Source: Verrucomicrobiota bacterium
GTDB taxonomy: Bacteria; Verrucomicrobiota; Verrucomicrobiia; Chthoniobacterales; Chthoniobacteraceae
Reading direction: 5' to 3'
NCBI GenBank assembly: GCA_003402745.1
Contig: QQND01000001.1
Coordinates: forward strand, 1 to 64,000
DNA length: 64,000 bases
Position numbers and translations under genes: made by a program. Position 1 is the first letter of the stretch, and each line of letters begins with the position of its first letter. The notes beneath the pieces were generated by a model. It saw only the letters and a program-made list of their open reading frames with translations, ran no database searches and had not been told where the DNA came from. Positions 28,108 through 40,085 of the stretch are shown in pieces.

Positions 28108-28746
28108 GTGAGCACCCCCTCCGACCTCCCCTTCCACACTCGCCGCCGCGGGATTCTCTTCGTCATCTCCGCCCCCTCCGGGGCAGGAAAAAGCACATTA
28201 CTCCACGGTATTCGGCACTTTGCGGACTTCCATTATTCCGTCTCCTGCACCACGCGCAGCCCTCGCCCAGGAGAAACAAATGGAGAGGATTACCATTTTC
28301 TTTCCCGGGACCAGTTCGAAACTGAGATCTCCAATTCCAATCTACTCGAATATGCAGAGGTCCACGGCAATTTTTACGGCACTCGGAAGGACGCCATCAA
28401 GGAACACCTCGCCCATGGGACAGATGTTCTCGTGGATGTCGATGTTCAAGGCGCCAGATCTATTCGCAAGTGTGAAGACCCGGCTATCACAAGTGCTTTA
28501 GCCGATATTTTCCTCGCTCCACCAAGCATGGAAATCCTCACACAACGCCTCCACAAACGCGCAACCGAAAGCCCCGAGCAGCTTCAGCTCCGGCTCAATA
28601 ACGCGATCCTCGAAATGCAATGCTGGAGGGAATACCAATATCTCCTCATCAGCGGCAGTCCCGAACACGACCAGCGCCAGTTCAGGGCTCTCATGGAAAG
28701 TGAAAGACTGAGAACCTTCCGCCTTAACACGGAGGAGCCTCAGTGA
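28108..28746 (+). CDS. gmk: Guanylate kinase
   Basis: 212 residues from the GTG at 28108, four bases after the yicC stop. An upstream in-frame ATG at 28021 lies inside yicC and would add unrelated sequence. The P-loop is SAPSGAGKST (residues 21-30), followed by the GMP-binding SCTTRSPRPGETNGEDYHFL and YGTRKDAI. It phosphorylates GMP to GDP. The stop overlaps the coaC start as GTGA. Confidence 0.95.
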   Translation: MSTPSDLPFHTRRRGILFVISAPSGAGKSTLLHGIRHFADFHYSVSCTTRSPRPGETNGEDYHFLSRDQFETEISNSNLLEYAEVHGNFYGTRKDAIKEHLAHGTDVLVDVDVQGARSIRKCEDPAITSALADIFLAPPSMEILTQRLHKRATESPEQLQLRLNNAILEMQCWREYQYLLISGSPEHDQRQFRALMESERLRTFRLNTEEPQ

Positions 28747-29291
28747 CTTCCCCCGTGGTCGTCCTCGGTGTCACCGGATCCATCGCCGCATACAAGGCGC
28801 CGGACATCGCCAGCCGTCTCGTGAAGGAAGGCATAGAAGTCCACGTTGTCATGACCGCCGCAGCAGAGCGCTTCATCACCCCACTCACACTCCAGACCCT
28901 CTCGCGAAACCCCGTCGTCTGCGCCTCTGCTGCAGGCCGTGCCGATTGGAAGCCTGTCCACATCGAACTGGCAGACCGCGCCTCGCTGCTTCTCATCGCC
29001 CCGGCTTCCGCAAACGTCATCGCTGAACTCGCCCTTGGCCTCGCGGGGCATCCGCTCGCAGAAATCGCCCTCGCAACCCGCGCACCGCTCCTCCTCGCGC
29101 CTGCGATGAACGGCAACATGTGGCACCACCCCGCCACGCAACAAAATGTCATCACACTAAAAAACCGCGGTGCGCATTTCATTGGTCCAGGACAAGGAAT
29201 ACTCGCCTGCGGCTATGAGGGTATAGGTCGCCTCCTCGAACCGGTGGATATTGTGGCTGCAGCGAAAGCGCTTTTGTTCCCCGCGTCCTGA
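28743..29291 (+). CDS. coaC: Phosphopantothenoylcysteine decarboxylase (stand-alone CoaC)
   Basis: A 182-residue flavoprotein of the HFCD family. It has GVTGSIAAYKAPDIASRL, the catalytic histidine H73 in VHIELADRA, the APASANVIAELA phosphate site, PAMNGNMW (substrate clamp) and the conserved cysteine in LACGYEGIGRL. It would decarboxylate PPC to phosphopantetheine in CoA synthesis. Most bacteria fuse this to CoaB; here the protein stops at the end of the CoaC domain and no CoaB follows. The rpoZ gene often found between gmk and coaBC is also absent. Confidence 0.9.
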   Translation: MTSPVVVLGVTGSIAAYKAPDIASRLVKEGIEVHVVMTAAAERFITPLTLQTLSRNPVVCASAAGRADWKPVHIELADRASLLLIAPASANVIAELALGLAGHPLAEIALATRAPLLLAPAMNGNMWHHPATQQNVITLKNRGAHFIGPGQGILACGYEGIGRLLEPVDIVAAAKALLFPAS

Positions 29292-29331
29292 CCCTGTTCG
29301 AGGCGCCTTACGCATCCGAGGCGTACCCGGC

Positions 29332-30831
29332 CTAAGCAAGAATCTCTTTGATCACGTGGCCATGCACATCGGTAAGGCGCCGGTCGATTCCGTTGTTCCG
29401 CAACGTCAGTTTTGTGTGATCAATTCCCAGCAGATGCAGCAGGGTCGCATGAACATCGTATACTTGGGTTGGGTTCTTGCGATCCAGAGGCTTGTATCCC
29501 CACTGATCGCTTTCCCCGTGCGTAATTCCTCCCCGAATCCCGCCGCCACACAGCCAGTTTGTGAAAACAAAAGGATTGTGATCCCTTCCCTTTCCTCCCT
29601 GCGAGGACGGCATCCGACCAAACTCGGTTGTCCACAGAATGATCGTGTCCTCCAAAAGACCGCGTTGCTTAAGATCCGTAATAAACGCCGCGCAGCCCTG
29701 CGCCATCCCCGCTGCAAGGGGACCGTGATCGCGGTCTATGTCTTCGTGGGAATCCCAGTTGCGACGGGGAAACCCGTTGTCATTTCCGCTCCAAACCTGA
29801 ATAAACCGCACACCCCTCTCCAGCAGACGCCGCGCCGCAAGACACTTTTGTGCGAAATAAAACCCCTCCTCCTTCGCATTGATTTCCTTCGGCCAACTCT
29901 GCGGCCCTCCCTCAATTCCATAAAGACGCAGCACATGAGCCGGTTCATCCTTTAAATTCAATGCCTCCGGCGCAGCCAGTTGCATCCGAGCCGCAAGCTC
30001 GTAACTCCGAATCCGAGCCTCCAACCTTTGATCCCCAGGATGCCCCGCGGCATGACGTCTGTTTAACGACGCAAGCAGTGACCTCCCCTCGGCCTCCCCT
30101 TCCGAACTAATAAACGCACCCGACTTATGGGGATACAAATCCGCGATCGGGGTCTCCGTTCCGGGATAAATCACCGTCCCACTGTGCTGGGAAGGAAGAA
30201 ATGCGCTGTCCCAATTCTTCACTCCGTTCGAACCAAATCCTCGGTGGTCTGGAAGCACAACGAACGCAGGAAGATTATCGTTCATCGATCCCAGTCCGTA
30301 ACTCACCCAGCAACCGGCCCCCGGAAACCCAGGCAACTGAAATCCTGTGGCCTGTAAAAGCGTCGCCGCTGAGTGAACGCCAGACTTACTGACCATATTG
30401 TGGATAAAGGCCATCTCGTCGACCACTTGTCCCAGGGCAGCAACAGGTTCACCCAGCATCTTTCCCGACTGCCCGTACGGTTTGAAATCCCAAACAGGGC
30501 GCAGCCATGGACCCAGACCGTTTTGAAAGGCCTCCACCGGTTCTCCAAAATCACTCGGCTTTCCATCGTGTTTCACGAGCTCGGGCTTGAAATCAAAAAG
30601 GTCCAAATGGCTTGCCGCCCCAGCCATGAAGAACTGCACAACACGCTTGGCTTTCCCAAAGGAACTAGGAACAAAATCTCCGCCGACCCCCGGTTCCCCA
30701 TGCGCACTTTTCTCCGAACTGAACATCGACGCGAGTGCCACCCCGCCCAACCCGCCGCCAGACTGCCAAAGAAAATCCCGCCGGCTCAACGGACCCGAAT
30801 TTAATGGAGAATGAAAAGGGGACGTATTCAT
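29332..30831 (-). CDS. DUF1501 family exported protein
   Basis: A 499-residue protein with a twin-arginine signal (SRRDFLWQSGGG) and the DUF1501/alkaline-phosphatase-like core: FFMAGAASHLDLFDFKPEL, HNMVSKSGVHSAATLLQATGF, WVSYGLGSMNDNLPAFVVL, RDHNPFVFTNWLCGGGI and LLHLLGIDHTKLT. Planctomycetes and verrucomicrobia carry many such genes directly next to PSCyt/DUF1549/DUF1553 genes, as here (33 bp downstream). The biochemical function is not established. Co-export with a haem protein suggests a periplasmic catabolic step. Confidence 0.9.
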   Translation of the reverse strand: MNTSPFHSPLNSGPLSRRDFLWQSGGGLGGVALASMFSSEKSAHGEPGVGGDFVPSSFGKAKRVVQFFMAGAASHLDLFDFKPELVKHDGKPSDFGEPVEAFQNGLGPWLRPVWDFKPYGQSGKMLGEPVAALGQVVDEMAFIHNMVSKSGVHSAATLLQATGFQLPGFPGAGCWVSYGLGSMNDNLPAFVVLPDHRGFGSNGVKNWDSAFLPSQHSGTVIYPGTETPIADLYPHKSGAFISSEGEAEGRSLLASLNRRHAAGHPGDQRLEARIRSYELAARMQLAAPEALNLKDEPAHVLRLYGIEGGPQSWPKEINAKEEGFYFAQKCLAARRLLERGVRFIQVWSGNDNGFPRRNWDSHEDIDRDHGPLAAGMAQGCAAFITDLKQRGLLEDTIILWTTEFGRMPSSQGGKGRDHNPFVFTNWLCGGGIRGGITHGESDQWGYKPLDRKNPTQVYDVHATLLHLLGIDHTKLTLRNNGIDRRLTDVHGHVIKEILA

Positions 30832-30864
30832 AATAAAATCAGGAACTGCGAAAATTTTAAACCC

Positions 30865-33825
<2,961 letters not shown>

Positions 33826-34060
33826 ATTTTCTAGTTTATCAGTTCAAGCCGCCCTTTGCACGCCACGCGTATGCGTGGTGCAAACGGGATATTTCGAAAA
33901 CCGCAGCCCCCCTTTTTCGCTAACGCCGAACCGCAGCGAGGCCAGACAGTTTCCACAGAAATGGCAAACTCTGCGCAGATGGTGTCTGTCAAAAAAACGG
34001 CTGCGGCGCTTCTGCCAAAGAGTTGGGATCCCCGCCTGTTTTTACAGCCTCCAATAAATC

Positions 34061-34696
34061 CTACAAAATGTTCTCTTTGATTGCTTTAGAAACGGCGTTG
34101 CTACGGGAATTGACGTGCATCTTTTCGTAAACCCGCCGCAAATAAGAATCAACAGTGTGCGCACTGAGCTGAAGGCGCTCGGCGATTTGTTTTTTAAGAA
34201 GCCCTTCCACGATGCATTGCAGCACTTCCATCTCTCTCCCGCTCAATCCGTAATCTGCTTGTTTTTTTGGTGCCAGGTTGGCGAACATTTCAAGAACACG
34301 GCGGGCAATTTTAGGAGTCATTGGGGCTCCGCCGGCAAGCGCGGCGTGAACAGCGTGCAGAAGTTCCTCTGCAGCCTGTATTTTCAAAAGGTATCCATTC
34401 GCTCCAGAGCAAATTGCCCGGAAAAGCTTGTCGTCATCCTCAAATACCGTGAGCACAACAATTGGAGTGCCGGGACTTCTTTTCTTAAATAGAGGAATTC
34501 CATCAAGTCCGCTCATCCCACGCAGGCCAATATCCAGAAGAATCAGCGCAGGGGGTGCTTCAGCGCCAAGCGCCAAAAATGCATCCTCACACGAAGCAAA
34601 TAGTTTTGTTTCCAATGGAAATTCGCCCTGTTCCAAAAGCCGCGCGAGCGTTTTGCGAAACGCGGCATGATCATCAATGATCCAAACGGTGCTCAT
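34061..34696 (-). CDS. NarL/FixJ-family response regulator
   Basis: A 211-residue regulator with an N-terminal receiver domain (acidic pair IIDDH, phosphoacceptor D55 in LLDIGLRG, T in VVLTVFED, K in GYLLK) and a C-terminal LuxR helix-turn-helix (LSGREMEVLQCIVEGLLKKQIAERLQLSAHTVDSYLRRVYEKM). Its start overlaps the kinase stop as ATGA, marking it as the kinase's partner. It lies 235 bp upstream of the PSCyt/DUF1553 gene on the same strand, the obvious candidate target. Confidence 0.93.
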   Translation of the reverse strand: MSTVWIIDDHAAFRKTLARLLEQGEFPLETKLFASCEDAFLALGAEAPPALILLDIGLRGMSGLDGIPLFKKRSPGTPIVVLTVFEDDDKLFRAICSGANGYLLKIQAAEELLHAVHAALAGGAPMTPKIARRVLEMFANLAPKKQADYGLSGREMEVLQCIVEGLLKKQIAERLQLSAHTVDSYLRRVYEKMHVNSRSNAVSKAIKENIL

Positions 34697-36642
34697 GGCT
34701 TTGGCATTTTGAAAACGAGGCGGGTTCCTTCACCGACGCGACTATCTATCAAAAGCGTCCCGTTTAAGTGCCCCGTCCGGTAGCGCATGTTTTCAATTCC
34801 ATCTCCCGCGAGCGAGTTCTTGGGATCAAAGCCGCAGCCTCGGTCAACGACACACATTTCTACGCCGGAAGGGTTCCAGCTAAACTGAATTTCTACGGAA
34901 GAAGCGCCCGAATGTTTCACAATATTATGCAAGGCCTCCCTGAAAACAAAAAGGATATCACGGTGAAATGAAATTGGCGCAACCGCCTCCGCAGGAATTA
35001 TTTTTATCGTGAAATTCCACTCCATACCTACAAGAAGCGCCCCCGCTACGCCCCTCATTTTTTCCACGAGAGTTTCTACCCCGGGCTGTCCTCTCTCCTT
35101 CAAAAGCCAAACCATGTCCCGCAACGATTCTGTGCTTTTCTCCGCTAAAGTGCGGATTTCAGAAAGTACGTCCTCTGCAGGACGGAGCGATTTTTCAGAG
35201 CAACTCATCTCGGCCATCAGCCTGATGCTACAGAGGTTGCTGCCCACGTCATCATGGAGATCGCGTGATATTTGTTGCCTGACCACCTCAATCTCGCGGG
35301 CCCGGGTGATGCGCCCGCGCAAAAAAAGAAGGGCGATCGAGCCGACGGCGAGCACTACGAATCCCTGAGCCATGCGGCCCGAACGCTCTTGCGAGTTCTT
35401 AATTTCCTGCTTCTGAATACGTATAAGTTCTTCGCGCTTTTCTAAAAGCAGTCGACGCCGTGAAAGCCCGTGAAGCCAAGCGGCGTCATCCTGAAGCATT
35501 CCGGCGCCGCCAATCCCGTCCACTAAAAAACTCGGTCTCCAGGCGGACGAGGTTGTAGAATCCGATGCGGTCACTACAGCGTTTCTTGCGATATTTTGGC
35601 GGCCTTCGAACGCCTCCAACTCACCGAGAGCGAATACAAAATCACCGCTTCGTTCCCAGAGTTTCTGAGCTGTGACACGAAGGTACCGAATCGGACTACG
35701 AGGACAGGGAAAGGCAACCTGAGTTTCCCCAGGGTTTGCAAAATCAACATTCGCACCATCAAATACCAGAGCCGGTTCGGAAAATGTGGGGGTAAGAGAA
35801 ACCTCGATTTTAAACCTTAGGGGAAAGCCAAAGCCTGCTCTGTCTGGATAGTCTCGCGGATGTGCAGGGATGAGCCGGATTTCGTCCAGCGTGTGCACGC
35901 CTCCAAGATCGACTTGAACCCAGCACTCCGAGTTTTGCGCTCTGAAGATTTGGCTGTGCCAACCGTTGCTTCCTGAGTCGAGGGGACTCGAAGGTATACC
36001 AAGCCCATGGGAGCCATCGACGACATGTTTGGGGGACCAAGTAGGCAGCGTCTCCACAGAATTGGGGGCCAGCACCGCAGCTTGCAGCGCCACGTCTCTC
36101 CCGCCGCTGAAGACCAAAATTTCTCCCAAACAGAAGATGAAACGTGAGGTCATCCGGGGCTGGGGCACGAGGCTGAGCGCTGTAAATCGGACATACCGTG
36201 CCCGCACGCCACCCGCGTTTATGCAGTGGGGTAAAATACTGGAAGGCTCTTCGACGGTTGTTTCTAAAAGTAATTCCGATTCGCTCATAAGGACATCCCG
36301 CGAGGTCTCAACTCGGAACTTGCCGGGAAAACCATAAGCCCCTGCGCCGTTGATACAGGCAGGAACAATCACCACCGAATCAATGGCATACTCGTTCCCC
36401 AGGTCCAATTGGATCCACCGTGCCGCATCCAACGTCGGAGCAAAACCGCTATGATACCCAGCGTTGGACACGACCTGCAGGGGCGGAATCTCCGGACATT
36501 GCGCCAGTTCCCGGTCGATTTCAAAGAGCTGCGTCTCCACCTTGGAGGTCCCAAAATTGAACCAAGCTTGAGCGTTCGCACTCCCATCTAAAAGGAGTGC
36601 GATAAAGGCTGCCGCACACCTCAACAAGATCGCATTCACCAA
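34693..36642 (-). CDS. Sensor histidine kinase with two extracellular discoidin-like modules
   Basis: A 649-residue kinase. A signal/anchor segment at residues 1-24 is followed by two related discoidin-like (galactose-binding fold) modules at about 55-180 and 235-350, each ending in an F-[AC]-LGE[IL]--F pattern (FIFCLGEILVF, FVFALGELEAF). A coiled linker, one transmembrane helix (about 426-442), a HisKA_3 dimerisation domain with H463 in SRDLHDDVG and a HATPase domain (FREALHNIVKHSG, GCGFDP, GIENMRYRTG) follow. It presumably senses a periplasmic glycan and phosphorylates the overlapping NarL-type regulator. Module 2 shares GFGFPLR[FY]KIE, ANPG and GDF[IV]FAL with the neighbouring PSCyt/DUF1553 protein. 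Confidence 0.92.
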   Translation of the reverse strand: MVNAILLRCAAAFIALLLDGSANAQAWFNFGTSKVETQLFEIDRELAQCPEIPPLQVVSNAGYHSGFAPTLDAARWIQLDLGNEYAIDSVVIVPACINGAGAYGFPGKFRVETSRDVLMSESELLLETTVEEPSSILPHCINAGGVRARYVRFTALSLVPQPRMTSRFIFCLGEILVFSGGRDVALQAAVLAPNSVETLPTWSPKHVVDGSHGLGIPSSPLDSGSNGWHSQIFRAQNSECWVQVDLGGVHTLDEIRLIPAHPRDYPDRAGFGFPLRFKIEVSLTPTFSEPALVFDGANVDFANPGETQVAFPCPRSPIRYLRVTAQKLWERSGDFVFALGELEAFEGRQNIARNAVVTASDSTTSSAWRPSFLVDGIGGAGMLQDDAAWLHGLSRRRLLLEKREELIRIQKQEIKNSQERSGRMAQGFVVLAVGSIALLFLRGRITRAREIEVVRQQISRDLHDDVGSNLCSIRLMAEMSCSEKSLRPAEDVLSEIRTLAEKSTESLRDMVWLLKERGQPGVETLVEKMRGVAGALLVGMEWNFTIKIIPAEAVAPISFHRDILFVFREALHNIVKHSGASSVEIQFSWNPSGVEMCVVDRGCGFDPKNSLAGDGIENMRYRTGHLNGTLLIDSRVGEGTRLVFKMPKP

Positions 36643-36734
36643 CGTAGGATCATCCGCGTTCCGGCTCGGAAAGCAACTGCCTGCTCCCGCCTAGACTGCC
36701 ACGCAAACGCGGGGCAATTTTTCCAACTGCACTC

Positions 36735-37859
36735 CTATACGGTGAAGGCTGGCAACTTCACAATCGCCCCGCCCTTGAGGGCGGACTGGTGGGCACAAAG
36801 CCCCACGCAGGTCCAGTTTGCAGACTGCTTAGCATTTGGAAATGGATCGCGGTCCTCCACAAGCGCGCTTACAAACTCGTGCACCAGATGGGGATGAGAA
36901 CCACCATGGCCCGCTCCTTGAGTGAAAGATAAGTGTGCTTTTTTTCCAACGCCGTATACCCCGTTTGTGGTAAATGGGCGGATCTGTTTGGGAAGCAGCT
37001 TCGCGTAGTCGGGTGCCTTGACCAGTTTTGGAATCTTGGACTCAGGCATCTTTGCCCGGTGTAATACCAGAGGCTCGTGCTCGACCAAAGGCCACTCCAC
37101 AGAGGCTTTGTCCCCATAAACGTCGATGCTTTCGCGATACTGGCGGGCCGTGTCAAACAGGCTCCGAATGATCCGAGCGGACAAATCAGTTCCGTGAAAT
37201 TTAATGTGCGCCGTTTCCACCGCAAACGGCGAACCGTAATGCTTTTGAAGTTCAGGCCGGATGGTCCCAGAACCAAAACAACTCACGTATTCTGCGGATG
37301 CACCAGCGAGCCCTGCAACAGGACCGACGCAGTGGGTTGCATACCACATCGGAGGAAGGCCGGGCCAGTAGTTGGGCCAGCCATCCATATCCTGCTGATG
37401 GCTGGCTTGGAGAAACTGGAGCTTTCCAAGAGTCCCCTTCTGCAACAACTCTCGCATGTAGAGATACTCCCGAGCATACACCACCGTCTCCGCCATCGTG
37501 TATTTCAACCCGGTCTTGCGGACAAGCTCGACGATCTGCTTGCACTCTTCCACAGACGTGGCCATCGGCACCGTGCAACTCACATGCTTCCCAGCTTTCA
37601 ACGCCGCAATGCTCATCCAACCGTGGTCGGGGATCGGAGAATTAATGTGCACCGCGTCCACCCTGGGATCCTTCAGCAGTTCCTGAAAGTCCGTGTACCG
37701 TGCCGCCACGCCGAAGGCATCGCCGATGGAGTCCAGTTTTTTCCGGTCGCGCTGGCAGATGGCGTACAGGTTGGCGTTGGGATGGTGCTGGTAGATCGGG
37801 ATAAACTCCGCTCCGAAACCAAGGCCGACGATGGCGACATTTATTTTTTTGCGCGACAT
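36735..37859 (-). CDS. Gfo/Idh/MocA-family oxidoreductase
   Basis: 374 residues from MSRKKINVAIVGLGFGAEFIP (ATG at 37859), which places the Rossmann GLGFGAE motif near the N-terminus as is normal. An in-frame start at 37907 adds 16 residues with no clear role. Other family marks are DAVHINSPIPDHG, AALKAGKHVSCTVPMATSVEEC (the usual EKP is TVP here) and MAETVVYAREYLYMRELL. These NAD(P)-dependent enzymes oxidise or reduce sugars and inositols. It lies in the same direction as the propeller and kinase genes, consistent with sugar catabolism. Confidence 0.88.
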   Translation of the reverse strand: MSRKKINVAIVGLGFGAEFIPIYQHHPNANLYAICQRDRKKLDSIGDAFGVAARYTDFQELLKDPRVDAVHINSPIPDHGWMSIAALKAGKHVSCTVPMATSVEECKQIVELVRKTGLKYTMAETVVYAREYLYMRELLQKGTLGKLQFLQASHQQDMDGWPNYWPGLPPMWYATHCVGPVAGLAGASAEYVSCFGSGTIRPELQKHYGSPFAVETAHIKFHGTDLSARIIRSLFDTARQYRESIDVYGDKASVEWPLVEHEPLVLHRAKMPESKIPKLVKAPDYAKLLPKQIRPFTTNGVYGVGKKAHLSFTQGAGHGGSHPHLVHEFVSALVEDRDPFPNAKQSANWTCVGLCAHQSALKGGAIVKLPAFTV

Positions 37860-37962
37860 AGGAAATTTTCTGAAAAACTGAGTCTGAGTTTGGCCCACCC
37901 GAGGCACGGAGGCTCTGACAAGTTTTGTTGAAATTCAGACGTCTTCTCCAGAGCTTAGGCCG

Positions 37963-39210
37963 CTACTCCACGCACGCAGCTTCCTTGGTGCTACGCACAA
38001 AAAGACGCCCCCCAGAGATCGCAGGCGTCGTCCAACACTTGCCGTCGAGAACTTTCTGCCTGCTAATTTCTCGGTACTCAGAAGGCGTGGCGCTGAATCT
38101 CACCACTTCACCCGCGTCAGAGAGAGCCACAACTTCAGAGCCCATCAGAATCACATGCCCCGGACCAAACCCTTCCTTGGACCATTTGACCTCTCCGGTG
38201 GCGAGGTCCACACACTTCACCGGGCCCTTGCCGTACTCCTTGAACTGAAACATGCCGTACATGTACCCGTCTTTAAGCACTGGGGTGCTCCAGTGGTTTG
38301 CGAGCGGCTGGTTGCCCGGCATCCGATATATTTCGTTGGCCTTGAACGCATCGCCTTCCTTAGTGATTTTCACCGCGCCCGCCCCCACGCCATAACCGGC
38401 GGAGCAATAAACGATGTCCCCGCCAACTACGGGCGAGGCTGCAGTCGAAACCTTGTAGGGAAACGCATAGCGCCACAATTCCTTACCCGACTTTGGCTCG
38501 ACAGACAGAAGACCTGATTGAAGAAAGAAAATCACCTGTCGCTGGCCGTGGATCGTCGCCGCCACCGGAGTGGCGTGTGTGATTTTTTCGTCGAAAGCCT
38601 TCCAAACCACCCGTCCATCTGAGGGATCCACGGCGAGCACGGACTGCCCGGGGCCGCCACCAGCGATGTAAAGCAGACCCCCTTCAAGGAGCGGTGAAGC
38701 GGCGTTTTGCCATTGAATGTTGCGGCCTTCATGTTGGGCCTTCAGATCGACACTCCACCCTGCTTTACCGGTTTCCACATCGAAACTGCGCAGGGCCAGT
38801 TGTGAGTTAAGCACAACCACCGATTTTCCAACCACAGTTGGCGTTGATCGGGGTCCGTCACCTCCTTTGTTTTCCGCAGTTCCGTCGTTTCCTCCCTTGT
38901 CGTAATTTGCCACTGAAAGCGCGGCGCTCCAGATTTCCCGGCCCGTTGCCGAGTCATGAGCACACACAACTTCCTGGCTGGCACCGTCGATTTCCTTCAA
39001 AGACAAGGTGAAGGCTTTCCCTCCAGAAACCGCAAAGGAGCTGAAGCCCCCCACACTTTCCGTCTTCCATAACGTCTTCAGACCTGTCGCATTCAGCTTG
39101 AGAATTTCTGCAGAGACGCCGTCTCCGGCGCCCCCCCGGTACTGAGGCCAGTCGGCAGCCTGCGCGATAAAAGGGCTCAGTAAGATAATGGAGAGGAGTT
39201 TTGATTTCAT
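37963..39210 (-). CDS. Secreted PQQ-type beta-propeller protein
   Basis: A 415-residue protein with a signal peptide (MKSKLLSIILLSPFIAQA) followed by WPQYRGGAGDGVSAE, the opening typical of planctomycete/verrucomicrobial PQQ-like propellers. Repeats such as DSATGREIWSA, DVETGKAGWSVDL, DPSDGRVVWKAF, EPKSGKELWRY and DLATGEVKWSKE give at least five blades. Such proteins may bind a ligand or act as dehydrogenases; PQQ binding cannot be confirmed by eye. It lies 97 bp downstream of the LamG-like gene. Confidence 0.85.
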   Translation of the reverse strand: MKSKLLSIILLSPFIAQAADWPQYRGGAGDGVSAEILKLNATGLKTLWKTESVGGFSSFAVSGGKAFTLSLKEIDGASQEVVCAHDSATGREIWSAALSVANYDKGGNDGTAENKGGDGPRSTPTVVGKSVVVLNSQLALRSFDVETGKAGWSVDLKAQHEGRNIQWQNAASPLLEGGLLYIAGGGPGQSVLAVDPSDGRVVWKAFDEKITHATPVAATIHGQRQVIFFLQSGLLSVEPKSGKELWRYAFPYKVSTAASPVVGGDIVYCSAGYGVGAGAVKITKEGDAFKANEIYRMPGNQPLANHWSTPVLKDGYMYGMFQFKEYGKGPVKCVDLATGEVKWSKEGFGPGHVILMGSEVVALSDAGEVVRFSATPSEYREISRQKVLDGKCWTTPAISGGRLFVRSTKEAACVE

Positions 39211-39307
39211 AGGGTGGGATATGGATTAAAAGTAAAGCAAACAGTGTGCCTGACCAACAAAGAGTCATGCCAGCAGGCGGAGGGCGGCTTTCTCGTGTTT
39301 GTATCGC

Positions 39308-39940
39308 CTACCGCGTGATCCAGCGGATGTCGTCAAACCGGATGAGGGTTCCTGAATAGGGGCTGCCCCACAGGGCGCCTCGCCCGGGCGTGACCTCCGC
39401 AGCAACCGCCCAAAGCACTTGGGCCTCCAGCGGCGCGCTCGTTCCCTCTGACCATGCACGGCCCTCTACCAGCCAGCCGCCGTCCTTCTTTGAGAGACTC
39501 AGCCGAAGCCAGGTCCATGCGCCCGACTGCCACGTGAATGGAACTCCCACGAGCGCGTCGTCGCCCTTGTAGATTTCCAACTGGCCCTTACCCGGGCTAA
39601 CCTGGAGTCGGTATCCACCCGCCCCCCTCAAACTGAGTCCGAAAGTGGGGAATTTACGTCCCTGCTTGGTGCCAAAGAAGCGCGCTTCCAGCGAACCGGG
39701 ATCGCCGTTCGATGGACCGAAGAGCGCGCCGAAGGTGTCCAAGGGCGAGCCGGGGAGCTCCAGAAAGTGCTCACTGCCATCGACAGCCACTCCGAATTCA
39801 CCTGCAAGAGCCAAAAACTCTTTGGGCAGCGGACCCGAAGATAGAGCGTTGAAGTTCTGTTCAAAAAGAACCGTTTCAGAGGCGCCGGCGCCCGTCAGTA
39901 GCAGCAAGGAGAACGCAGTGGAGAGCAGTCGATGTTTCAT
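39308..39940 (-). CDS. Secreted LamG/DUF1080-like beta-sandwich protein
   Basis: 210 residues from the ATG at 39940, which places a clean signal peptide first (MKHRLLSTAFSLLLLTGAGASE). A longer frame opens at 40081 but its first 47 codons do not look like a signal sequence. The mature part (VLFEQNFNALSSGPLPKEF..., WTWLRLSLSKKDGGWLVEGRAW, and C-terminal RFDDIRW) resembles concanavalin-like/LamG folds used for glycan binding. The specific family is uncertain. Confidence 0.65.
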   Translation of the reverse strand: MKHRLLSTAFSLLLLTGAGASETVLFEQNFNALSSGPLPKEFLALAGEFGVAVDGSEHFLELPGSPLDTFGALFGPSNGDPGSLEARFFGTKQGRKFPTFGLSLRGAGGYRLQVSPGKGQLEIYKGDDALVGVPFTWQSGAWTWLRLSLSKKDGGWLVEGRAWSEGTSAPLEAQVLWAVAAEVTPGRGALWGSPYSGTLIRFDDIRWITR

Positions 39941-40085
39941 GAAAGGACGTAAATTCGGATTCGTCTGGATACAGCAGTCAGCCTTTTGAAGAGGCTTTCC
40001 GCAATCGTGGTTAAGCAGACTGCCACAGACGCCAACAGGAACAATCCCCCTGAAACCCCTTTCTTGGATAGATAGATTCATTCCT

